NCBI GenBank assembly: GCA_023387815.1
Contig: JAEWHK010000006.1
Coordinates: forward strand, 62,001-126,000
DNA length: 64,000 bases
Source: Pseudomonadota bacterium
Lineage (GTDB): Bacteria; Pseudomonadota; Gammaproteobacteria; Burkholderiales; Burkholderiaceae_B
Direction of reading: 5' to 3'
Within the stretch, counting starts at the first letter, position 1; every line of letters begins with the position of its first letter. Positions 8,675 to 17,376 of the stretch are shown here, in pieces. Made by a program: the position numbers and the translations under genes. Under the pieces are notes generated by a model. The model made no database searches. It had not been told where the DNA came from and saw only the letters and a program-made list of their open reading frames with translations.

Positions 8675-10570
8675 TCACATGCGGAAGGCGAGATTGAAGA
8701 AGACGTTGGTACCGGCCTGATTGTAACCGTACGACGTTTCATACTTTTTGTTCAGCACGTTGTTCCAGCTGACCTGCGCTTCCAGGTTTTTGCTGAATGC
8801 ATAGCTGGCTCGCAGATTCAGCAGTCCGTAACTACCCAGTCTTCTTTCGCGGGTGTTGTCCTTGTCATCGTAGCGCCGTCCCGTGTGGGTGAAGTCCGCA
8901 GCCAGAGTCGCCTGACCGAGGTTCTGAGAAGCACCCAGTCGATAGACCTGACGCGCACGTCGGATCAGCTGTTTGCCGGTTTCGTCATCTTTGGGACTCA
9001 TGAAGTCGGCGCCGGCATAGACTCGGGTGTTGTCAAACTGATGTTCAACATTCAGCGAAATGCCGCGGACGGTGGCCCTGTCGGTATTCTCAGCCGTACA
9101 GTTGAACATCTCGTCGCAAACGTACCCGTTGATCAGATCGCGATATTTCGTTTGCCATGCGTTGACCGACAGAGTGGTATCGTCAGTTTTCCAGGCGGTT
9201 CGCAATTCGATATTGCGGGACGTTTCCGGTTTCAGGTCCGGATTGCCCTTATAGCCGAAACTCAAAGGGGTATACAGGTCAGCAAAGGTAGGAACTCGAT
9301 AGCCCGTATTGCCCGCCACGCCGACAGACCACTGGGACGTGATATCAAAGTCATAACTCAGGCTGCCGGTGGTTTTGCTCTGGTAGCCGGAGACATTGTC
9401 GTTGCGCAGGCTGGCCTGCAGGTGATGACGATCGAAATTGCCGCGGTAGATCAGGCCGGCAGCGTTGGTATGACGTTTGTCTTTTTCGTAGGTGGTTGTG
9501 CCGAAGATGCTTTCGTCCTTGCGTTCAAGCAACAGGGACAAGCTATTCTGCTTGTTGATGGCAAAGTTGTTCTGCCAGGAATACGTGCGCTGAATGCTGC
9601 CGATGACGGAATCGCCATAGGATGCACGCGAATCATAGAGGTTGCGATTGACGCTGACCTGCAGCACGCTTTCCCACCAGTCGGTCAGACGGTTATTGCT
9701 TGTGACGGCAACAGACTGCTGACGCATAATGCCAAATGTGTTGGTGTCATAGGCGCCGGTATCAAACTCGCCATTCGTATAGCCATTATAGAATGAGACG
9801 CCCAGGCGGTTTCCGGGTTTCCAGGTATAGCCTAGCGAGCCGGAGAGTGAAGCCTGTTCGTAGCCATCACGATCAGGGTTGTATGTAAATTCACCCAGTT
9901 TTTCACGTGTGGCATTAAAGCCGTCGCTGCTGGCGTAGCTGCCCGCGAGCCGATAATCCCAGCCATCTTTGGCACCGGAAATTCCCAGGCTGCTTTTGAA
10001 CAGGCTGTGCGTGCCGACACCAATGTTTCCAAAAACGCTGAGTGGTTTGTCGGCGCCGTCAGGGCGCGTGATGATATTGATGACGCCACCCATTGCATCC
10101 GAACCATACAGACTGCTGGCTGCGCCGCGCAAAATCTCCACGCGTTCGACGGTGGTGGGATCGATCGCGCTCAGATAAGTACTGCCTGTGGCCGGATCAT
10201 TGATACGCTGACCATCTACCATGACCAGCGTCTGCTGCGGACTGGCGCCGCGCATGAAAATCCCGGACAGGGTCTGCGGGCCTCCCTGCTGATAGGCCTG
10301 AATCTGAGGCTGGCGGGATAGCAGTTCGGTCAATGAGGCAGAACCGGCACTGCGCAGCGTTTCATTTGTGATAACGCTGACGTCTCCGTAAACATCGGAC
10401 AATGGCTGGCTGTCACGCGCGGGCGTAACCACAATCGTATCCAGCCGTGTGACGTTTGTTTCAGGTGCAGTGGTAACAGTGGGAGCGACAGCGGAAGTTG
10501 AGGTTTGTGCCACAGCGGCGAAGGGCAGCAGCGCCAGGGCAAGCGCCATGGGCGTAAGAGAGAACTTCAT
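8675..10570 (-). CDS. btuB: TonB-dependent vitamin B12 receptor
   Basis: Outer-membrane beta-barrel that imports cobalamin using TonB energy. From the ATG at 10570 (MKFSLTP) the protein has 631 residues with signal peptide LALALLPFAAVAQ. A TonB-box-like LDTIVVTPAR comes next, then the plug domain (SLTELLSRQPQIQ, MVDGQRIND, VERVEILRGAASSLYGSDAMGGVINIITR in outline) and a barrel ending in the terminal strand FFNLAFRM. An in-frame ATG 36 bp upstream would add residues before the signal peptide and is less likely. The cobalamin riboswitch in its leader fixes the substrate class better than sequence alone. Confidence 0.93.
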   Translation of the reverse strand: MKFSLTPMALALALLPFAAVAQTSTSAVAPTVTTAPETNVTRLDTIVVTPARDSQPLSDVYGDVSVITNETLRSAGSASLTELLSRQPQIQAYQQGGPQTLSGIFMRGASPQQTLVMVDGQRINDPATGSTYLSAIDPTTVERVEILRGAASSLYGSDAMGGVINIITRPDGADKPLSVFGNIGVGTHSLFKSSLGISGAKDGWDYRLAGSYASSDGFNATREKLGEFTYNPDRDGYEQASLSGSLGYTWKPGNRLGVSFYNGYTNGEFDTGAYDTNTFGIMRQQSVAVTSNNRLTDWWESVLQVSVNRNLYDSRASYGDSVIGSIQRTYSWQNNFAINKQNSLSLLLERKDESIFGTTTYEKDKRHTNAAGLIYRGNFDRHHLQASLRNDNVSGYQSKTTGSLSYDFDITSQWSVGVAGNTGYRVPTFADLYTPLSFGYKGNPDLKPETSRNIELRTAWKTDDTTLSVNAWQTKYRDLINGYVCDEMFNCTAENTDRATVRGISLNVEHQFDNTRVYAGADFMSPKDDETGKQLIRRARQVYRLGASQNLGQATLAADFTHTGRRYDDKDNTRERRLGSYGLLNLRASYAFSKNLEAQVSWNNVLNKKYETSYGYNQAGTNVFFNLAFRM

Positions 10571-10623
10571 ATGTGATACCGGTAAAGGATGCGCGACCCC
10601 GCACATCAGGTTCGAATGGAAGC

Positions 10624-10641
10624 GGCTCCGGTTCAGGAGCC
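10624..10641 (-). promoter_or_regulatory. Expression-platform hairpin after the riboswitch
   Basis: A perfect 6-bp stem (GGCTCC, loop TGAACC, GGAGCC) lies nine bases beyond the riboswitch P1 stem and about 55 nt before the btuB start codon. It lacks a following T-run, so it is not an intrinsic terminator. It may be part of the switch that exposes or hides the translation start. Confidence 0.5.
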
Positions 10642-10649
10642 AACGGCAG

Positions 10650-10790
10650 TTTCAGGGCCGATGTCGGGCTGCAGGCCAGAGCCTGTTTACCGTTGCGGGG
10701 GCAGCACAGGTTGCAGTGACTGGCGTGGTCACTTTCCTGTTTCCCGTTTACCATTCACCCCATGCCAGGCATGGTGAATGCACCCTGAAA
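10650..10790 (-). promoter_or_regulatory. Cobalamin riboswitch (btuB leader)
   Basis: Read on the reverse strand, the leader has a perfect 8-bp P1 stem (TTTCAGGG at 10790-10783 with CCCTGAAA at 10657-10650). Inside it are the conserved core GCTGCCCCCGCAACGGTAA and the B12-box-like AGCCCGACATCGGCC. A strong second hairpin (CATTCACC with GGTGAATG) follows P1. Binding of adenosyl- or methylcobalamin would lower btuB expression. No U-run terminator is seen downstream, so control of translation is the simpler model. Confidence 0.93.
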
Positions 10791-10948
10791 ATGCAATTGT
10801 AATAGATTGGTACAGTTGATGACAGGCGTAATTGCACCGCCACACGCCTGAATCGCGCTAAATAGCTTATATCTGCCTTGATATCCGCCAGATCGATGCA
10901 CTTATTGAAGCGGGACGGCCACTTCAGATTCCGCGCAGAGCGCGCCAA

Positions 10949-10961
10949 AGCGCTGTCAGCG
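10949..10961. promoter_or_regulatory. Palindrome in the metH upstream region
   Basis: A perfect GCGCTG-T-CAGCGC inverted repeat lies about 100 bp before the metH start. It could be a regulator site, but it matches no operator I can name. Confidence 0.25.
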
Positions 10962-11057
10962 CCCAATTGCCCGCTGGCGTCAGGGGTTTGAGGGCGTCAT
11001 GGTTGCAAATCCGCTACAATTTTGTATTGAATTCAAATAAATAGATCGAGCCTGAAC

Positions 11058-14000
11058 GTGCCATATCCTGCCTTGCCTTATCCAATCGAATCCTACACAT
11101 CTGGTGCCCGCTTTGTAGAGGAACTGCAAAAAGGCCGGATTCTTGTGCTGGACGGGGCCATGGGCACCATGATCCAGCGTTACAAGCTGACCGAATCCGA
11201 TTTTCGTGGCGAACGGTTCGCGGAACATCATCAGGACGTCAAGGGCGACAATGAACTGCTTTCGCTGGTTCGGCCGGATATTATCAGCCAGATTCATGAG
11301 CAGTATCTGAAGGCCGGGGCCGACGTTATCGAAACCAATACCTTCGGTGCAACCTCAGTCGCCCAGGGGGATTATGATCTTCCTGATATCGCATACGAGC
11401 TGAATCTTGAGTCGGCGCGTCTCGCCCGCAAGGCCTGTGATGCCTGGAGTACTCCGGATCGGCCCCGGTTTGTCGCCGGCGCATTGGGACCTCAGCCCAA
11501 AACGGCATCGATTTCGCCGGACGTCAATGATCCGGGCGCACGCAATATCACATTCGAACAATTACAGTCGGCATATGAAGAGCAGCTCAGGGGGCTGCTG
11601 GATGGCGGAATTGATATTGTTCTGATCGAAACCATTTTTGATACGCTCAATGCCAAGGCGGCCATCTTTGCCGTCGAAACCATTTTCGAGGAGCGTAAGA
11701 TCCGGCTGCCGGTCATGATTTCCGGCACCGTCACCGATGCATCCGGCCGTATTCTGTCCGGCCAGACGGTGGAAGCGTTCTGGAATTCGGTGCGTCATGC
11801 GCGTCCCGTCACCATTGGCCTGAACTGTGCCCTGGGCGCCGCGCTGATGCGGCCTTATATTGCAGAACTGTCCAAGATCTGTGATACCTGGCTTTGCGTC
11901 TATCCGAATGCCGGTCTGCCTAACCCCATGAGCGATACGGGTTTCGATGAAACGCCGGACGACACCTCATCTCTTTTGCAGGAATTTGCACAAGCGGGTT
12001 TCGTAAATATGGTGGGTGGCTGCTGTGGCACCACGCCCGAACATATTGCCGCCATTGTTGAGAAAGTGCAGCAGCTGCCTGCACGTACCGTACCCGATGT
12101 CCCTGTCAAAACACGGCTATCCGGGCTTGAAGCGCTCAATATTGATGACGAATCATTATTCGTGAATGTGGGCGAACGAACCAATGTGACAGGCAGCAAA
12201 ATGTTCCTGCGCCTGATTCGCGAAGAAAAATTCGACGAAGCGCTGACCGTTGCCCGCCAGCAGGTAGAGAATGGCGCACAGATCATTGATATCAATATGG
12301 ATGAAGCCATGCTGGATTCGAAAGCGAATATGCGCCGCTTTCTGAATCTGATCGCATCTGAACCTGATATCGCGCGCGTTCCCATCATGATTGACAGTTC
12401 AAAATGGGAAGTGATTGAAGAAGGTCTCAAATGTGTTCAGGGCAAGCCCATCGTTAATTCGATTTCCATGAAGGAAGGCGTCGAACCCTTTCTGGAGCAC
12501 GCACGCCTGTGCCGCAAGTACGGTGCGGCTGTCGTGGTCATGGCGTTTGACGAAGAGGGTCAGGCAGATACCCTGCAGCGTCGCAAGGACATTTGCGGCA
12601 AGGCTTATCATCTGCTGGTGGATGAGCTGGACTTTCCGCCGGAAGATATTATTTTCGATCCCAATGTGTTTGCGGTCGCAACAGGAATCGATGAACACAA
12701 TCACTACGCAGTTGACTTCATTGAAGGCACGCGCTGGATTCATGACAACTTGCCGCACGCACGCATTTCAGGTGGCGTTTCCAATGTGAGTTTTTCGTTC
12801 CGCGGGAACGAGGCCATGCGCGAGGCCATCCATACCGTCTTTCTGTATTATGCGATTCAGGAAGGCATGACCATGGGCATTGTGAATGCGGGCATGCTGG
12901 GTGTCTACGCGGATCTGGATCCGAAAACCCGTGACCTGGTCGAAGATGTGATTCTGGACAGACAGGAGCCGGTGGGTAAAACCGATCCCAATGATGAGCG
13001 CACATCAACCGAGAGGCTGGTGGAATATGCCGATTCGGTCAAAGGCAGCGGCACGAAGAAAGAAGAAGATCTGAGCTGGCGTGAACAGGAAGTGGAAAAG
13101 CGCCTGTCTCATGCGCTGGTTCACGGTATTACACAATTCATTGTAGAAGACACGGAAGAGGTCAGGCAGAAAATCGCTGCGCGCGGCGGTCGTCCCATTG
13201 AGGTGATTGAAGGTCCGCTGATGGATGGCATGAACGTCGTGGGTGATCTGTTTGGCGCCGGCAAGATGTTCCTGCCTCAGGTCGTGAAATCGGCGCGTGT
13301 GATGAAGCATGCGGTGGCGCATCTGATTCCTTTCATTGAAGAGGAAAAGCGTCAGATTGAAGCGGCAGGTGGCGATGTGCGCGCCAAGGGCAAAGTGGTT
13401 ATTGCAACTGTGAAGGGCGATGTGCACGATATCGGCAAGAATATCGTGACCGTGGTTCTGCAATGTAATAATTTCGAAGTGGTGAATATGGGCGTCATGG
13501 TGCCGTGCGCGCAGATTCTTGCCAAAGCCAAGGAAGAAAACGCCGATATCGTGGGGTTGTCCGGCCTGATTACGCCAAGCCTGGAAGAGATGGCCTATGT
13601 GGCATCGGAAATGCAGCGCGATCCTTATTTCCGCGAGAAAAATATTCCTCTTCTGATTGGCGGTGCAACCACCAGTCGCGTGCATACTGCCGTCAAGATT
13701 GCGCCGCATTACGACGGACCGGTCATTTATGTTCCGGATGCCAGCCGCTCTGTAGGTGTGGCGACCAATCTGGTTTCCGATCAGGTGGAGACGTATCTGT
13801 CGCAGGTGCGTGAAGAATATGAGCTGGTGCGTGAGCGTCATGCCAATCGCAAGGCAACGCCTATCATTACGCTGGAAGAAGCACGCAAAGCAGCGCCGGC
13901 CATTGACTGGAGCAACTACACACCACCACGTCCGAAATTTCTCGGGCGGCGAGAATTCAAGAATTTCGATCTGGCAGAAATCATACCGTTCATTGACTGG

Positions 14001-14834
14001 ACACCGTTTTTTCAGACCTGGAGTCTGTTTGGTCAGTATCCGAAAATTCTGGATGACAAGGTTGTGGGTGAACAGGCGCGCAAGCTGTTTGACGATGCGC
14101 AGGTCATGCTCAAAAAAGTAGTGGAGCAGCGCTGGCTGACAGCGGGCGGCGTTATTGCCTTTTATCCGGCCAACACCGTGAATCATGAAGATATTGAAAT
14201 CTACACAGACGAATCACGCGAAGAGGTCTTGTTTACCTGGCGTAATCTGCGGCAGCAGGGTGCAAAGCGCGAAGGGGTGGCCAACAAATGCCTCGCCGAC
14301 TATATCGCGCCGCGCGAGACTGGCGTCAAGGATTACATCGGGCTCTTCGCTGTCACAGGTGGCATCGGTATTGAAAAATACGAGAAAAAATTTGAAGCCG
14401 AGATGGATGATTACTCGTCCATTCTGCTGAAGGCGCTGGCAGATCGACTGGCCGAGGGCTTTGCGGAATGCATGCACGCCCGGGTTCGCCGCGATCTGTG
14501 GGGTTATGTGAACGACGAAGATCTGGACAACCAGGCCCTGATTGATGAAAAATATCAGGGAATCCGTCCGGCGCCGGGCTATCCCGCGTGCCCGGAGCAT
14601 CGGGTAAAAATTGATATGTTTGAAGTCCTGCAGACAGAAGATATTGGCATGCAACTGACTGACGGCATGGCCATGTATCCGGCGTCCAGTGTGTCTGGCT
14701 TCTATCTGAGTCATCCGGAATCGAGTTACTTCAATGTGGGTACCATTGGCCAGGATCAGTTGCAGGATTATGTGGCACGCAGCGGTATGTCGGAAGAAGA
14801 GGTCCGGCGTTCACTGATGAGCGTGCTGGGTTAA
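11058..14834 (+). CDS. metH: Cobalamin-dependent methionine synthase
   Basis: Transfers methyl from 5-methyltetrahydrofolate through methylcobalamin to homocysteine. All four modules are present in 1258 residues: the homocysteine domain (DGAMGTMIQ near residue 35, zinc ligands in GLNCALG and GGCCGTTPEH), the pterin domain (NVGERTNVTGS near 370), the B12 domain (GDVHDIGKNIV with the cobalt-ligand histidine near residue 792, then GLSGLITPSLEEM), and the SAM-dependent reactivation domain (RPAPGYPACPEH near 1175). The start is a GTG at 11058 with only a weak ribosome site; no later in-frame ATG comes before the catalytic DGAMG. The B12 uptake operon next door supplies its cofactor. Confidence 0.97.
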   Translation: MPYPALPYPIESYTSGARFVEELQKGRILVLDGAMGTMIQRYKLTESDFRGERFAEHHQDVKGDNELLSLVRPDIISQIHEQYLKAGADVIETNTFGATSVAQGDYDLPDIAYELNLESARLARKACDAWSTPDRPRFVAGALGPQPKTASISPDVNDPGARNITFEQLQSAYEEQLRGLLDGGIDIVLIETIFDTLNAKAAIFAVETIFEERKIRLPVMISGTVTDASGRILSGQTVEAFWNSVRHARPVTIGLNCALGAALMRPYIAELSKICDTWLCVYPNAGLPNPMSDTGFDETPDDTSSLLQEFAQAGFVNMVGGCCGTTPEHIAAIVEKVQQLPARTVPDVPVKTRLSGLEALNIDDESLFVNVGERTNVTGSKMFLRLIREEKFDEALTVARQQVENGAQIIDINMDEAMLDSKANMRRFLNLIASEPDIARVPIMIDSSKWEVIEEGLKCVQGKPIVNSISMKEGVEPFLEHARLCRKYGAAVVVMAFDEEGQADTLQRRKDICGKAYHLLVDELDFPPEDIIFDPNVFAVATGIDEHNHYAVDFIEGTRWIHDNLPHARISGGVSNVSFSFRGNEAMREAIHTVFLYYAIQEGMTMGIVNAGMLGVYADLDPKTRDLVEDVILDRQEPVGKTDPNDERTSTERLVEYADSVKGSGTKKEEDLSWREQEVEKRLSHALVHGITQFIVEDTEEVRQKIAARGGRPIEVIEGPLMDGMNVVGDLFGAGKMFLPQVVKSARVMKHAVAHLIPFIEEEKRQIEAAGGDVRAKGKVVIATVKGDVHDIGKNIVTVVLQCNNFEVVNMGVMVPCAQILAKAKEENADIVGLSGLITPSLEEMAYVASEMQRDPYFREKNIPLLIGGATTSRVHTAVKIAPHYDGPVIYVPDASRSVGVATNLVSDQVETYLSQVREEYELVRERHANRKATPIITLEEARKAAPAIDWSNYTPPRPKFLGRREFKNFDLAEIIPFIDWTPFFQTWSLFGQYPKILDDKVVGEQARKLFDDAQVMLKKVVEQRWLTAGGVIAFYPANTVNHEDIEIYTDESREEVLFTWRNLRQQGAKREGVANKCLADYIAPRETGVKDYIGLFAVTGGIGIEKYEKKFEAEMDDYSSILLKALADRLAEGFAECMHARVRRDLWGYVNDEDLDNQALIDEKYQGIRPAPGYPACPEHRVKIDMFEVLQTEDIGMQLTDGMAMYPASSVSGFYLSHPESSYFNVGTIGQDQLQDYVARSGMSEEEVRRSLMSVLG

Positions 14835-14869
14835 CAATACACGCTAAGGTAACAGCAGGCTGGAGCGTT

Positions 14870-15682
14870 ATGGCTGAGAAACATGGGGCATTTCGTAAAA
14901 AGGCGCTGGGCGATTTTGTGCGCAGCGCGCGCGATCGCGTCACACCACAGCAGGCCGGGATTGCCGGCGGGCAGCGTCGGCGCACGCCGGGTTTGCGACG
15001 CGAAGAAGTCGCTCAGCTTTGTGATATCAGCGTGACCTGGTATACCTGGATCGAGCAGGGCAGGAATGTTTCTGTCTCGCCCGCTGTCTGGGCAAGGCTT
15101 GCCACAGTTCTGCAAATGACCCGGGCCGAGCGCGCCTATCTCTTCGAACTCGCCGATGTCAGTGATCCCGATCATGGCACCACAACAGCCAGCAGCGCCC
15201 CCGCTGCATCGCTACAGGCCTGCGTCGACAGCATCAATGCCCCTGCTTATATTCTGGACAGACATTGGGATGTATTGGCGTTCAATGCCGCGCTGGATGA
15301 CGTCTTTGCAGGATGGATGGGCGCACAGGGGCAGCCTAACCTGTTGCGGTTCATCTTCCTGGATGAACGGGCGCAGTCGCTGGTGGTTGACTGGGAAACC
15401 CGTGCCCATCGGGTTGTTGCCGAATTCCGCGCGGATATTGGGGCCTATCTGGACGACGCCGACACGACCAGTCTGATTGATGAACTACTGACAGGCAGTG
15501 CCGTGTTCCGTCATTGGTGGACGCGCCAGGTTGTGGTGGAGCGAGAAGGGGGCTTGCGAGCATTCAATCATCCAGATCTTGGCTATCGCGAGTTCGAACA
15601 GATTACTTTCCGGCTGGCCACTCAAGCTGACTGCAAGCTGGTCATGCTGCTGCATTGTCCGACTCCATCTGTAAACCTGTAA
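14870..15682 (+). CDS. XRE-family regulator with MmyB-like ligand-binding domain
   Basis: DNA-binding regulator of 270 residues. The N-terminal helix-turn-helix spans about residues 40-80 (RRTPGLRREEVAQLCDISVTWYTWIEQGR), the hallmark start of the MmyB/MLTR group. The C-terminal part from about residue 110 (PAYILDRHWDVLAFNAA and the closing FRLATQAD segment) is the PAS-like domain of that group, thought to bind a small hydrophobic ligand. A GGAG site precedes the ATG. It follows metH by 35 bp; these regulators usually control an adjacent enzyme gene, but no obvious target stands next to it here. Confidence 0.85.
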   Translation: MAEKHGAFRKKALGDFVRSARDRVTPQQAGIAGGQRRRTPGLRREEVAQLCDISVTWYTWIEQGRNVSVSPAVWARLATVLQMTRAERAYLFELADVSDPDHGTTTASSAPAASLQACVDSINAPAYILDRHWDVLAFNAALDDVFAGWMGAQGQPNLLRFIFLDERAQSLVVDWETRAHRVVAEFRADIGAYLDDADTTSLIDELLTGSAVFRHWWTRQVVVEREGGLRAFNHPDLGYREFEQITFRLATQADCKLVMLLHCPTPSVNL

Positions 15683-15795
15683 CCCGCATGAGGCTTGCGC
15701 TTTGACCGGGTCTCGGTTATTGTATGTGCACCGTGGATGTCGTCGGTGATGTCCCGTCTTGCTAGTACATAAACAAATCCAATAAGGAGAAGTCC

Positions 15796-16434
15796 ATGTT
15801 TATTCGTCAAACTCGAGTTGCGGCGATTCTGGTCACTGGTGCGCTGCTTGCCGGTTGCGCAACGCAGGGCGGCAATACGGCCGCAGGTACCGGTGTGGGT
15901 GCTGCGCTCGGCGCTGGCCTGGGTGCACTGATCGGCGATTCCTCAAAAAGTGCAGGAATCGGCGCCGGCATTGGTGCGATCGGCGGAGCCATTGTAGGAT
16001 ACAACTGGGATCGCATTGTTGGTCGCGTCAACGATGCGGGCGGCAAAGAGCTGGGTATTTCCACCACCAAAATGCCTGATGGCAGCCTGAAGGTGAATAT
16101 TCCTGAAGGGGCAACGTTTGACACCGCCAAATATGATCTGAAGCCAGCGCTGTTCCCTGTGCTGGATGCCCTGGCCCAGTCCATGAACGAAAGCCAGCAA
16201 TTGCGTTTGAAATCTGTCGGCCACACAGACAGCACCGGTCAAATGGCATTCAATCAGCAATTGTCAGTTAATCGCGCGCAGAGCGTTGTGAATTATCTGA
16301 ACGGCAAAGGTGTGAACAGCAGCCGTATGAGCATCGAAGGCCGCGGTCCTAACGATCCGATCGCCGACAATGCAACAGCCGCCGGACGCGCGCAGAATCG
16401 TCGCGTCGAACTGTATCTGTATGCTGTCAAATAA
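15796..16434 (+). CDS. OmpA-family outer-membrane lipoprotein with glycine zipper
   Basis: Peptidoglycan-associated outer-membrane lipoprotein of 212 residues. The lipobox LLAGC places the acylated cysteine near residue 22. Residues 30-75 are a glycine-rich zipper segment (GVGAALGAGLGALIGD and GIGAGIGAIGGAIVG) that may insert in the membrane. The C-terminal OmpA domain has VGHTDSTG, the LSVNRAQSVVNYL helix and NRRVEL, the peptidoglycan-binding pattern. AAGGAGA precedes the ATG. Similar to YiaD-type proteins. Confidence 0.9.
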   Translation: MFIRQTRVAAILVTGALLAGCATQGGNTAAGTGVGAALGAGLGALIGDSSKSAGIGAGIGAIGGAIVGYNWDRIVGRVNDAGGKELGISTTKMPDGSLKVNIPEGATFDTAKYDLKPALFPVLDALAQSMNESQQLRLKSVGHTDSTGQMAFNQQLSVNRAQSVVNYLNGKGVNSSRMSIEGRGPNDPIADNATAAGRAQNRRVELYLYAVK

Positions 16435-16500
16435 ATGATGCGCGTGATTTGATCAATACGGCGCCTGACCTGGTGAATACTGCGTTGGACTTGATATGAG

Positions 16501-16631
16501 CCACGCAGTGTAAAACCCGCGCAGTCTGTAAGCCGTGCGGAAAGAGAGGCCTCAAAGTATAAGGGTCATGCCGTATCAGGCTCACGCGGTATAAGGGTCG
16601 CGCAGTATAAAACCCACGCAATAAAAAGCCC
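16501..16631. repeat. Degenerate 16-17-bp tandem repeats
   Basis: Two 17-bp units at 16501-16534 and five contiguous units of 16-17 bp at 16551-16631 share a pattern close to ACGCRGTATAARGGYC. Examples are ACGCGGTATAAGGGTC and GCGCAGTATAAAACCC. The array follows the OmpA lipoprotein gene and ends at a terminator-like stem. Function unknown. Confidence 0.6.
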
Positions 16632-16660
16632 GCTGTCCGGATTCATGCCGGCAGCGGGCT
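16626..16660. terminator. Strong terminator-like stem-loop
   Basis: AGCCCGCTG and CCGG pair with CCGG and CAGCGGGCT around a short loop. On the reverse strand the stem is followed by TTTTTATT, giving a classic intrinsic terminator for the small reverse gene at 16821-16976. On the forward strand the following TCGCGTTT is poorer, but the stem could also stop the OmpA transcript. Confidence 0.7.
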
Positions 16661-16820
16661 TCGCGTTTGATGTTCCCTGGAAAAGTCTGACCTCATGTCA
16701 GGGCGGTGTCTCGTTGGTATTGAGCGTTTGAGAGGGCGTGCTCGTTATTGGACGTTCCGGCTTATCAATAAAATTGTGTCATCCATGACACGTTCTAACC
16801 AGGGATAGTGTTAAAGAAGG

Positions 16821-16976
16821 TTATTTTTCTGTGCGCAGACGAAATTGCGGCTGGTTCATCACAATGCCCAGTTTGAAACCCACGGGTTTCGCTGGTGTGT
16901 TCGCAGCAGGATGCTGCTGATTGTTGTTATTGTTCTGAGGGCCAAATTCCTGGCGAAAGCGTTTCAGTAACTTCAT
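16821..16976 (-). CDS. Small Asn/Gln-rich protein of unknown function (51 aa)
   Basis: A 51-residue basic protein: a KLLKRFRQEFG start, a run of five Asn then Gln-Gln, and a C-terminal VGFKLGIVMNQPQFRLRTEK-like tail. It has no signal peptide or membrane segment, and I recognise no family. Support for it being real: AAGGA sits 7 nt before the ATG at 16976, a perfect TATAAT -10 box lies at 17003-16998 giving a short leader, and a reverse-strand terminator lies 160 bp downstream. No good -35 box is visible. Longer in-frame extension upstream lacks these signals. Confidence 0.5.
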   Translation of the reverse strand: MKLLKRFRQEFGPQNNNNNQQHPAANTPAKPVGFKLGIVMNQPQFRLRTEK

Positions 16977-16997
16977 GTTCATTTCCTTTATTATGAA

Positions 16998-17003
16998 ATT
17001 ATA
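16998..17003 (-). promoter_or_regulatory. -10 box for the 51-aa gene
   Basis: TATAAT on the reverse strand, about 22 bp before the start codon with a ribosome site between. The -35 position (GCCGGA) is poor, so an activator or alternative -35 would be needed. Confidence 0.4.
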
Positions 17004-17376
17004 GTTGTTGGGATTTCTGCTCCGGCATATCCGGTTCAGCTTTGCATAGCGTAGCTGATGTTTATTGCAGAATGATGGCGCCCGAGATGATTTTGGGTTT
17101 AGGAATACGGGCGCACTCATTTTTAAAGAGGTGCATTGGCTGGGAACATTATGTTCATGCTGGCCAATGGCACATGCAATATGACGTCTGAAATATTCCC
17201 CTGGAATGCATACGCCTGGTACGCCGTTTTTATTGGGGGTTTGTCTCGCATCGTGAATTGTGAGAGACGTCTTATTAGTGCCAATAGTAGCAGTATTTTC
17301 TTAATAAATCAAGCTAAATAATTGAAAATCCTGAATATTTTCTGTCTGAGTCGTTTCTGTTTGTAATTGAATCCGG
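17004..17376. other. AT-rich intergenic region with a nested palindrome
   Basis: No convincing gene. It contains a nested inverted repeat: outer arms CATTGGC (17134-17140) and GCCAATG (17163-17169), inner arms GAACAT (17144-17149) and ATGTTC (17151-17156). The base composition is visibly more AT-rich than in neighbouring genes. A 61-codon forward frame here starting with TTG was not accepted. Confidence 0.5.

Noticed and set aside
8885..9796. Long forward open frame (303 codons) inside the btuB region
   Set aside because: Antisense to the well-supported btuB gene, no family motifs or ribosome site; a by-product of GC-rich codon use.
10791..11057. SAM or SAH riboswitch before metH
   Set aside because: I looked for the conserved SAH and SAM core sequences and found none in the metH upstream region.
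13005..14186. Reverse open frame of 393 codons
   Set aside because: Lies entirely antisense to the metH B12 and activation domains; its His/Arg-rich translation is typical of a shadow frame.
17136..17321. Forward 61-codon frame in the AT-rich gap
   Set aside because: Begins with TTG inside a palindrome, lacks a ribosome site and has no family resemblance.
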